Below, one piece after another: positions 1 to 4,537 of a stretch of 5,471 nt of DNA (position 1 is the first letter of the stretch; each line of letters begins with the position of its first letter). Where the stretch lies: positions 1-5,471 of the forward strand of contig JAJFHR010000399.1 of NCBI GenBank assembly GCA_021775515.1. Reading direction: 5' to 3'. The stretch is from Hyphomicrobiales bacterium (GTDB taxonomy: Bacteria > Pseudomonadota > Alphaproteobacteria > Rhizobiales > JAJFHR01). The notes under the pieces are model-generated. The model had not been told where the DNA came from. It searched no databases and was given only the letters and a program-made list of their open reading frames with translations. The position numbers and the translations under genes were made by a program.

Positions 1-87
1 AACGGTGAGAATTTTGCCGAAGGGCCAGAAGCTGAACTTAGGCCAGGTAAATGGATATCGGGAATTTCCTCAATGCAGGCGCAGTTT

Positions 88-690
88 CTAACGCCTGAAA
101 TTCTTATGCGCGTCCTCAACTTTGGCTCTGATCACGCAGTCCTCAACATGATCGTTGATCAGCCCCATTGCTTGCATGAAGGCATAAACAGTAGTAGGCC
201 CGATAAATTTCCAGCCTTGCTTTTTCAGGTCCTTCGACAGGGCTAGCGATTGTGCTGAGGTTGATGCAGTCTGCGGTTTTGAACACTGCTCTGGGTCAGG
301 TTCATAACGCCAGATGAAGGCGGCTAGCGAGCCTTCCCGTTTGACAAGTTCCTGGGCCCGACGCGCGTTGTTCATGACCGCCTCGATTTTGCCGCGGTGA
401 CGGACGATGCCCTCATCCTTGAGCAGGCGGTCGATGTCGCGCTGAGTGAAGCGTGCAACGTGGTCGAAGTTGAAATCATGGAAGGCTGTACGAAAATTCT
501 CGCGCTTGGCAAGAATGGTGCGCCAGCTCAAGCCCGATTGAAATCCCTCCAGCGACAATTTTTCGAACAAGCGATAATCGTCGCTGACTGGAAAACCCCA
601 TTCCGTATCATGATAGTCGAGAAACTCCGGAGCAGCACCGCACCAGCGGCAGCGTGATTTTCCGTCCAGACCCACAATTGTTGTGCTCAC
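88..690 (-). CDS. tag: DNA-3-methyladenine glycosylase I (Tag)
   Basis: Cytoplasmic base-excision repair enzyme that removes 3-methyladenine from alkylated DNA. The 200-residue product carries the Tag signature throughout: C-R-W-C near the N-terminus, YHDTEWG (26-32), LEGFQSGLSW (47-56), GIVRHRGKI and the C-terminal NDHVEDC. The zinc ligands known from E. coli Tag (Cys4, His17, His175, Cys179) correspond to Cys14, His27, His181 and Cys185, and the active-site Glu38 to Glu48. The GTG start at 690 is preferred because AAGGA lies 10 nt upstream and it leaves a family-like N-terminus. An upstream in-frame GTG at 735, overlapping the yciI stop as GTGA, would add 15 residues without a good ribosome site, but coupling there cannot be excluded. 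It is the last gene of the tetR-yciI-tag operon. Its presence there suggests that alkylating or electrophilic stress controls it. Confidence 0.95.
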   Translation of the reverse strand: MSTTIVGLDGKSRCRWCGAAPEFLDYHDTEWGFPVSDDYRLFEKLSLEGFQSGLSWRTILAKRENFRTAFHDFNFDHVARFTQRDIDRLLKDEGIVRHRGKIEAVMNNARRAQELVKREGSLAAFIWRYEPDPEQCSKPQTASTSAQSLALSKDLKKQGWKFIGPTTVYAFMQAMGLINDHVEDCVIRAKVEDAHKNFRR

Positions 691-731
691 GTGTCTTAAA
701 TCCTTGTATTGAAAAGATGGGATGGAGTTGT

Positions 732-1019
732 TCACTCAAGCAGAAATTCCAGCCGTTCATCCACTTTTGATGGCGAGATTTCAAGAATTTCCGCAGTCAC
801 AATGTCTTCTGTGACAAACGGATCTTCATTCACTCTGCGTTGAAGATCTATCAGCGAGGTATTATGCGCCACTATTCCCCCACCCAAATTGGGCTGAAGG
901 CTGCCAACCAGCAAAAATATGCCCTCATCCAAACCCCGTTTGATCCATTCTTTATGGCCTGCCATGAATTGGCCTGCCTGGCCTTTGTTGCTGGAAAATT
1001 TAAGCAGTACGATAAACAT
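732..1019 (-). CDS. YciI family protein
   Basis: A 95-residue YciI-like protein, close to the usual family length. It has the ferredoxin-like pattern: an opening beta strand (MFIVLLKFS), a helix carrying His22 (AGHKEW), a GSLQP turn, and the conserved acidic segment N-E-D-P-F (Asp66) before the strand TAEILEI. The His/Asp pair is the putative active site of the family, but no general reaction is established. Some relatives act in chlorinated-aromatic or stress-related pathways. The ATG at 1019 has AGGAGA 8 nt upstream. The gene begins 37 nt after the tetR stop and runs into tag, so it is operonic with both. The family call is firm; the substrate is unknown. Confidence 0.88.
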   Translation of the reverse strand: MFIVLLKFSSNKGQAGQFMAGHKEWIKRGLDEGIFLLVGSLQPNLGGGIVAHNTSLIDLQRRVNEDPFVTEDIVTAEILEISPSKVDERLEFLLE

Positions 1020-1056
1020 CGAAAATTTCTCCTATCATTCCGTATTTGACCGGTAA

Positions 1057-1635
1057 TCAGCCTGCACGGCGCTTTGTGCACGAACTCAGCCAGTCGCCCA
1101 TCTGCTTGACTTCGTGCTTGATAAATTCCTCATCGCCAAAGGCATTTGCCAGTGCGGCGACACCCTGGCTGCGGGCGAGAAGATGCATCGCCAGCGCATC
1201 GGCATCGGCCTCACATCCGAGAGCTACGAATTGCCTGCCTAACCAGGTCCTAAACAAGGTATACAGCTCATTTGCCTTGCCTTGTGAGGCATGGTTCAGC
1301 TTCGCGAGTTCAGTGCTCAGCGTGCCAACCGGGCAGCCATAACGTTTTATTTTCTCCCGGTTCACGATCAGAATATTAATAAAGCTTCGAATGCGATCCG
1401 CCGGGTGTTCCCCGTCAATCTCCCACCGCTCCAACATCATCCGTCTGTCGGCCAGACGCACATTGATTACGGCATCCAGAATTTCATCCTTCGATTTAAA
1501 GTGATAGTAAAAATTGCCGCGCGAGATCTGTACGGCATCTGCAATGTCCGAAAATGAAGTATGTTCAAAACCTTGGGCGTAGAATAATTGATCGGCAGCT
1601 TCAACAATGTGATCGCGTGTTGTTTTATCACTCAT
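1057..1635 (-). CDS. TetR-family transcriptional repressor, NemR-like
   Basis: A 192-residue TetR-family regulator. Residues ~7-53 form the DNA-binding domain: a first helix IVEAADQLFYAQGF, then a helix-turn-helix with SFSDIADAV and ISRGNFYYHFKSKDEIL. The C-terminal ligand domain contains YGCPVGTLSTELAKL, with Cys100 in the place where E. coli NemR has GC-LTVKLSAEV (Cys106, its redox-sensing residue, from recall of that protein). The ATG at 1635 has GAGGGG 8 nt upstream. An in-frame GTG at 1644 would add three residues but lies on that ribosome site. The start overlaps the end of a short OYE-like ORF, suggesting coupled translation. The twin operators and promoter at 1764-1819 lie directly upstream, so autoregulation is likely. 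The inducer is inferred to be a reactive electrophile and is not shown by the sequence. Confidence 0.9.
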   Translation of the reverse strand: MSDKTTRDHIVEAADQLFYAQGFEHTSFSDIADAVQISRGNFYYHFKSKDEILDAVINVRLADRRMMLERWEIDGEHPADRIRSFINILIVNREKIKRYGCPVGTLSTELAKLNHASQGKANELYTLFRTWLGRQFVALGCEADADALAMHLLARSQGVAALANAFGDEEFIKHEVKQMGDWLSSCTKRRAG

Positions 1636-1738
1636 GAAAAACACCCCTCACGTCAACCGGATTTCCTGAACTCAGGCCACGTCGGTTAGCAAACGTTAGA
1701 TCACCAAGCCGAAACGGTTCAAACAAATCTCCAGACAT
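1628..1738 (-). pseudogene. 5' fragment of an Old Yellow Enzyme (NemA-like ene-reductase), now a 36-codon leader ORF
   Basis: ATG at 1738 with a strong GGAGGAG 6 nt upstream. The product starts MSGDLFEPFRLGDLTFANR, which is the standard N-terminus of NADH:flavin oxidoreductases of the OYE/NemA family (usual form LFxPfxLGdLtLxNRivmaPlTR). After the Asn-Arg the homology stops; the expected barrel segment (VMAPLTR) is replaced by an unrelated 16-residue tail ending at TGA 1630-1628. A full enzyme has about 360 residues, so this is a remnant, probably left by an internal deletion with a junction near 1680. The stop overlaps the tetR start by 8 nt, so the first gene of a former nemA-tetR type operon now acts as a translated leader to tetR. 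The N-terminal match is clear; the deletion scenario is inferred. Confidence 0.75.
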
Positions 1739-1763
1739 AATGATCTCCTCCGACCTAATAAAA

Positions 1764-1785
1764 AAATAGGACAACCGTCCTATTT
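1764..1785. promoter_or_regulatory. TetR-type operator, copy 2 (extended arms)
   Basis: Perfect inverted repeat with 9-bp arms, AAATAGGAC and GTCCTATTT, around the centre aacc. The core TAGGAC-N4-GTCCTA is identical to the other copy. It sits between the promoter and the first ribosome site. Two dimers bound about 2.7 helical turns apart would lie on different faces, so side-by-side binding is possible without contact. Confidence 0.75.
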
Positions 1786-1790
1786 CAAAA

Positions 1791-1819
1791 AAACTAGGAC
1801 ACACGTCCTAAATTGTCAA
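1791..1819 (-). promoter_or_regulatory. Promoter of the tetR-yciI-tag operon
   Basis: On the minus strand a perfect -35 TTGACA (1819-1814) is followed after 17 bp by TAGTTT (1796-1791) as a moderate -10. The whole spacer and the edge of the -10 are occupied by the upstream operator copy, and the second operator copy sits around or just after the start point. This is the usual layout for a repressor that blocks polymerase. The first ribosome site downstream is GGAGGAG at 1751-1745. Confidence 0.7.
1795..1810. promoter_or_regulatory. TetR-type operator, copy 1 (within promoter spacer)
   Basis: Perfect inverted repeat TAGGAC-acac-GTCCTA. The same half-sites with the same 4-bp spacing recur in the second copy, with centres 28 bp apart. 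The architecture (6-bp arms, N4 centre) resembles the NemR box TAGACC-N4-GGTCTA with altered inner bases. It lies between the -35 and -10 elements, so binding should occlude the promoter. Confidence 0.75.
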
Positions 1820-1961
1820 GGACCAAAAATATGTAGGAAAGATGCTTCACGCCAGACCTTCAAAGACCACACCGGCACCGCTGAAGCCTTAATCAGCAAC
1901 CTGCCTGCTTGATAAAGGTCAAGGAACAAGTCGATTGCACATGATATCATTCCTGGTGAAT

Positions 1962-1970
1962 TGCTATAAT
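1962..1970 (+). promoter_or_regulatory. Extended -10 promoter of the VOC gene
   Basis: TGC-TATAAT is a perfect extended -10 element. No good -35 lies at normal spacing, which an extended -10 can tolerate. A start near 1977 would give a leader of only about 14 nt that begins at the ribosome site. This favours the ATG at 1991 over the one at 1976. Confidence 0.6.
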
Positions 1971-1990
1971 CGAAGATGGAGGAAGGCAAG

Positions 1991-2371
1991 ATGCCGGCAA
2001 CAATCATTTGGAACGAACTCGTCACGTCTAACCAAAATCAAAGCGGGGAATTTTTTAACAAACTTCTGGGCTGGGAATGCACCGAAATCCATACAGGGCA
2101 ACACGGCACTTACACGTTATTTCGCAAAGACGATGTGGAGGTTGCCGGAATGATGAACCCCGTCTCAGATTATTCTCAAAATCGGCCGCCATTTTGGATC
2201 GCCTACATTAAGGTTGATGATGTCGATGCCCATGTCTCAAAAGTTGAAAAGCTTGGCGGTAAAGTTATCGCGTCTCCAGAAGACATCCCCAATGTTGGTC
2301 GGGTATGCATGATCTCTGATCCCTCGGGAGCACCGATTTGTTTGATGGCTCCAATACCATCACAAAAATAG
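1991..2371 (+). CDS. VOC-family protein (glyoxalase/bleomycin-resistance fold)
   Basis: A 126-residue single-domain VOC protein of the type annotated as 'predicted enzyme related to lactoylglutathione lyase'. Two beta-alpha-beta-beta-beta modules are visible. The first has IIWNELVTSN, then EFFNKLLGWEC and the sheet strand HGTYTLFR. The second begins FWIAYIKVDDVDAHVSKVEKLGG, continues KVIASPEDIPNVGRV and ends SDPSGAPICLMAP. The start at 1991 has GGAGG 8 nt upstream; an in-frame ATG at 1976 lies before that ribosome site. The gene is divergent from the tetR operon and has its own promoter. Possible role: detoxification of small reactive compounds, suggested only by fold and by the NemR-like neighbour (E. 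coli pairs nemR-nemA with gloA). The exact reaction is unknown. Its 3' end is duplicated downstream. Confidence 0.88.
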   Translation: MPATIIWNELVTSNQNQSGEFFNKLLGWECTEIHTGQHGTYTLFRKDDVEVAGMMNPVSDYSQNRPPFWIAYIKVDDVDAHVSKVEKLGGKVIASPEDIPNVGRVCMISDPSGAPICLMAPIPSQK

Positions 2372-2394
2372 ATACCACATGCAGGCCCATCTGA
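2302..2394 (+). repeat. Direct repeat, left copy (VOC 3' end and flank)
   Basis: This 93-bp stretch covers the last ~23 codons of the VOC gene, its stop and ~23 bp beyond. It recurs at 3333-3425 in the same orientation, offset by 1031 bp. By eye there are 9 mismatches (~90% identity) and no gaps. The IS3-family fragment starts within ~25 bp of the right edge. Confidence 0.85.
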
Positions 2395-2406
2395 AGGGTT
2401 TTTGCA

Positions 2407-2478
2407 TCACCTGAGGTCAGTTTCCTGCTGTTTGATTATTCCAATAATCTGTACTTCTGTGATCCGTGAACGCTTCAC
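2407..2478 (-). pseudogene. Truncated IS3-family transposase OrfA
   Basis: GTG at 2478 with GGAG 8 nt upstream. The product begins MKRSRITEVQIIGIIKQQE, an unmistakable N-terminus of IS3-family OrfA proteins, the HTH component of the transposase. Four unrelated residues then lead to TGA. OrfA normally has ~90-100 residues, so nearly all of the HTH and leucine zipper are lost. The truncation abuts the repeated VOC 3' end, indicating that a rearrangement cut the element there. Confidence 0.72.
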
Positions 2479-2543
2479 TCGTCCATCTCCTTTATTGTGG
2501 CGGCCGCTACCAAATTTTGCAGGAATTTTAAGGGTACAGGTCA
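2407..2543 (-). mobile_element. IS3-family insertion sequence, 5'-end fragment
   Basis: Read on the minus strand, the segment starts near 2543 with a terminal-repeat-like end (TGACCTGTACCCTTAAAATT), followed by a short leader, AAAGGAG and the start of an OrfA transposase. This order and sequence style match IS3-family elements with an 'MKRSRFTEEQIIGILKEHE' type OrfA. Everything after about the 19th codon of OrfA is missing: no OrfB and no opposite end are present in the window. The exact outer tip is uncertain by a few bases. Confidence 0.65.
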
Positions 2544-2666
2544 CACCCAGAATCACAACCGTCATCGGCTGTCAGTAAACACTCATGTTTCTGCTTACAG
2601 ACCTATTCTGGACGAATTGAAAAGGCAGAGTGAGGAGATTATTGACCCGTGACTGACTTCACCTGG

Positions 2667-2688
2667 GGCAAAAACCATGGTTTTTGCC
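2667..2688. repeat. 22-bp perfect palindrome
   Basis: GGCAAAAACCA followed by its exact reverse complement, with no spacer. As RNA it could fold into a 9-bp stem with a CATG loop, with a T-run inside the stem but none after it, so it is a poor terminator. A dimeric DNA-binding protein site is equally possible. No gene start lies close enough to assign it. Confidence 0.6.
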
Positions 2689-2732
2689 ATGCATAAACAA
2701 CAAGCCTATTGCGAGACCGCTAGGCTAATTTG

Positions 2733-2780
2733 AAAAACGCACCCCTTCGGCGAAGGCCGTCTGCCGCGAAGAGGGGTGCG
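2733..2780 (-). terminator. Rho-independent terminator, minus-strand orientation
   Basis: CGCACCCC (2738-2745) pairs perfectly with GGGGTGCG (2773-2780). An inner CGGC/GCCG pairing is also available. On the minus strand the stem is followed immediately by TTTTT (2737-2733), the standard intrinsic terminator form. On the plus strand no T-run follows. No minus-strand gene ends nearby: the closest, the arginase-family gene, ends ~700 bp away at 3481. It is either a remnant of a lost gene or a block to antisense read-through under the GFA gene. Confidence 0.65.
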
Positions 2781-2906
2781 TGTCTGGGAGGCTACGGATA
2801 GGCATAGATTGTTCCCAGGTTGAAGTTCTTCCGGTTAGAGCATCGTGGACGCCCGACGGGTATCGTTGTAAACATTCCGACTGCTTGATTTTAGAGGAGA
2901 CGCAGC

Positions 2907-3299
2907 ATGGACCGTTTCACAGGTGGTTGCCAGTGCGGCAACGTTCGAATTGTGGCGTCGGGTGCCCCATACCGGGTCGGCCTTTGTCACTGTCTCGACT
3001 GCCGCAAGCATCATGGGGCCCTTTTCCACGCTTCCGCGGTGTTCCCTCAGGATGCGGTGACAATCGAAGGCGAAACAGGCGACTACGCCGGGCGGTTTTT
3101 CTGCCCCCGCTGCGGCTCGTCCATTTTCGCACGCAGCGCAGATGAAATCGAAGTAAACCTAGGATCCCTGGATGCCCCTGACCAATTGATGCCAACCTAC
3201 GAAAGCTGGATCGTCCGTCGCGAGTCCTGGTTGCCGCTGTTTCCCCTCACGAGACGATACGACCGCGATCGTGATACCACAGGCCGCTTTGAGGAGTAG
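2907..3299 (+). CDS. GFA (glutathione-dependent formaldehyde-activating enzyme/CENP-V) family protein
   Basis: A 130-residue zinc protein of the GFA family. Cysteine motifs appear in the family order: GGCQCG (Cys8, Cys10), CHCLDC (Cys27, Cys29, Cys32) and FCPRCGS (Cys66, Cys69). The C-terminal block LGSLDAPDQLMPTYESWIVR followed by RRESWLPLF is also typical. The founding member, Gfa of Paracoccus, was reported to speed S-hydroxymethylglutathione formation, but most family members have no proven activity and formaldehyde should not be assumed here. The ATG at 2907 has GAGGAG 7 nt upstream. No partner gene is adjacent. Sampled stretches are 60-65% GC against ~47% in the VOC gene, and the gene lies between two copies of a direct repeat, both consistent with recent acquisition. 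Confidence 0.92.
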   Translation: MDRFTGGCQCGNVRIVASGAPYRVGLCHCLDCRKHHGALFHASAVFPQDAVTIEGETGDYAGRFFCPRCGSSIFARSADEIEVNLGSLDAPDQLMPTYESWIVRRESWLPLFPLTRRYDRDRDTTGRFEE

Positions 3300-3332
3300 C
3301 GGTGCAAGGGCGCCGTTACCAGATGACCGAAA

Positions 3333-3425
3333 GGTATGCATGATCTCTGATCCCCCACGAGCACCGATTTGTTTGATGGCTCCTATATCATCACAAAAAT
3401 AGATACCACGAGCAGGCCCTTATGA
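3333..3425 (+). pseudogene. Relic 3' end of a VOC gene (right copy of the direct repeat)
   Basis: This copy keeps the VOC reading frame from VCMISDP through APICLMAP to SSQK and the same TAG stop (3400-3402), plus ~23 bp of 3' flank. Three codons differ in sense from the intact gene: Ser to Pro, Gly to Arg and Pro to Ser. Nothing upstream of 3333 matches the VOC gene and there is no start or ribosome site, so it is not expressed as a protein. It is either the remains of a tandem paralogue or the product of a recombination that brought in the GFA segment. Confidence 0.8.
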
Positions 3426-3457
3426 GGTTTTAGTGCCGGATCATGGGTTGAACCGCT

Positions 3458-3471
3458 CTTTGTGAACAAAG
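3458..3471 (-). terminator. Small inverted repeat after the arginase-family gene (possible weak terminator)
   Basis: CTTTGT-N2-ACAAAG lies 10-23 bp beyond the stop codon at 3481. The RNA stem would be only 5-6 bp and AT-rich, with no T-run behind it, so termination here would be weak. It is listed because nothing better is seen at this gene end. Confidence 0.2.
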
Positions 3472-3480
3472 CAGGGATTA

Positions 3481-4407
3481 TCATTTGCGCGCCAGACAGC
3501 CGAGCGTATTGGTGATAATTCGAGCCGCAGTAATGGCCGCAATCCCGTTAAGATCGCGCTCTGGCACGAATTCAATCATGTCAAAAGCCACAAGGTTGGT
3601 TTTGTGTATCACGGCAGCGATCAGGTCGATCGACTGAGTGTATGTCAAACCACCCGGTGTCGGTGCCATAACCGCGGGCATGATTCCTGTATCAAGCGCA
3701 TCACAGTCGAATGTGACCATGCAATTGGCATCGTCCGGCAGATGCGCCATCACCGCTTCAATGCCATTTCGATGAACATCCCGCGCAGTGACGATTTCCG
3801 CCCCCCAGTCTTTGGCAATTTCGACTTCCTCGCGGCGGGCCGAGCCAAGGCCACGAATTCCAACTTGAACAATCCGCTCGACATGGTCCAGTTCTGAGGC
3901 GCGCCTCATAGTGCTGGAATAGCCAAACGGCTCGCCGCGGCGCTCGTTCCGCCAATCAATATGAGCGTCAATCTGAATAATGGTCAGCGGACCAACAGGT
4001 TTGAGAGCTTCGATGAACGGAATCGGCGTTGAATCATCACCACCAATCATCAGCGGGACGGCATCTGCATCAAGGATTTGAGAGACCGCCTCATGGATCA
4101 GAAGCCTGTTGCCGCTGCCATCCAGGGAAGACGTCTTGAGATTTCCTGCATCCGCGACAATAAACTCTCCCTCGCCGAGTAATGGCCCACCTAAATCGAA
4201 ATCCCAATGATCGGGCCATCGGGCATCTTCTTCCAGAGCAGCACGCAACACATCCGGTGCTGTTGCATAGGGTTTATTGTCGATGTCTTGATAGGGCGTT
4301 CCATGAGGCGCTCCAAACACGACCGCATCAGCCGCTTTGATGGCAATGTCGCTTCTGGCACCCATAAACGGAACTTTCGGCACCTCGAAAACCTCTGACA
4401 CAAGCAT
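3481..4407 (-). CDS. Arginase/agmatinase family hydrolase (GGDDS subtype)
   Basis: A 308-residue ureohydrolase-fold enzyme of the binuclear manganese family that cleaves guanidino compounds (agmatine, arginine and similar) to an amine and urea. Metal motifs: GGDDS (Asp125), DAHID (Asp147, His149, Asp151) and TFDCD (Asp234, Asp236); the acidic active-site residue is in DMIEF (Glu279). The first metal ligand, normally His in GGDHS, is Asp here, and the usual agmatinase HGTPFRR segment is replaced by GYSSTMRRASE. I recall this combination from many proteins annotated agmatinase in Rhizobiales, so it appears to be a subfamily and not a dead enzyme. The substrate stays open. The ATG at 4407 follows AGAGG by 4-5 nt; a TTG at 4422 is less likely. 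The gene lies 130 bp after the bacterioferritin-like gene on the same strand; a separate promoter is possible but not clear. Confidence 0.85.
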   Translation of the reverse strand: MLVSEVFEVPKVPFMGARSDIAIKAADAVVFGAPHGTPYQDIDNKPYATAPDVLRAALEEDARWPDHWDFDLGGPLLGEGEFIVADAGNLKTSSLDGSGNRLLIHEAVSQILDADAVPLMIGGDDSTPIPFIEALKPVGPLTIIQIDAHIDWRNERRGEPFGYSSTMRRASELDHVERIVQVGIRGLGSARREEVEIAKDWGAEIVTARDVHRNGIEAVMAHLPDDANCMVTFDCDALDTGIMPAVMAPTPGGLTYTQSIDLIAAVIHKTNLVAFDMIEFVPERDLNGIAAITAARIITNTLGCLARK

Positions 4408-4537
4408 TGAACCTCTTACCAAGCCACAAAATCAACCAGTGCATCAGATGCCACCAGCGCCGGGCAAAAACAAATAGCCGGTGCCAACAGTAAAACAAGT
4501 CGATAACGACCCTTTTTACACCAGTTAATTACAATTC

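Larger units (their letters stand above)
2544..2906. other. Gene-poor mosaic segment upstream of the GFA gene
   Basis: No intact gene is seen. The segment holds, in order: an open plus-strand stretch ending AYRPILDELKRQSEEIIDP at TGA 2650-2652, not recognised but protein-like; a GTG overlapping that stop that opens only 15 codons; a 22-bp palindrome; a strong hairpin with a minus-strand T-run; and ~125 bp leading to the GFA ribosome site with no clear promoter. It looks like pieces of lost genes brought together. Confidence 0.5.

Noticed and set aside
77..96. Inverted repeat AGGCG/CGCCT over the tag stop codon
   Set aside because: The stem is only 5 bp with a 10-nt loop and no T-run on either strand, so it is not a convincing terminator.
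1..249. Open plus-strand frame 1 from the left edge (begins NGENFAEGPEAEL)
   Set aside because: It could be the tail of a gene to the left, but it continues antisense deep into tag and shows no known signature. With only 87 bp outside tag there is not enough to call it.
1816..2025. Minus-strand frame of 69 codons across the VOC promoter
   Set aside because: It overlaps the VOC promoter and start and the tetR -35 region, with no recognisable sequence or ribosome site.
2381..2405. Possible terminator after the VOC gene (CCC...GGG then TTTTT)
   Set aside because: The stem is only about 3-4 bp, and the matching position in the repeated copy does not keep it. Too weak to annotate.
2780..3145. 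Plus-strand frame of 121 codons overlapping the GFA gene
   Set aside because: It is out of frame with the clear GFA protein, rich in Arg/Pro/Ser as expected for a shadow of GC-rich coding DNA, and has no family motif.
4440..4500. Possible sigma-54 site (TGGCAC) upstream of the arginase-family gene
   Set aside because: The -12 GC is missing at the required distance (TGGCAC-cggct-ATTTGT), so it fails the GG-N10-GC rule.
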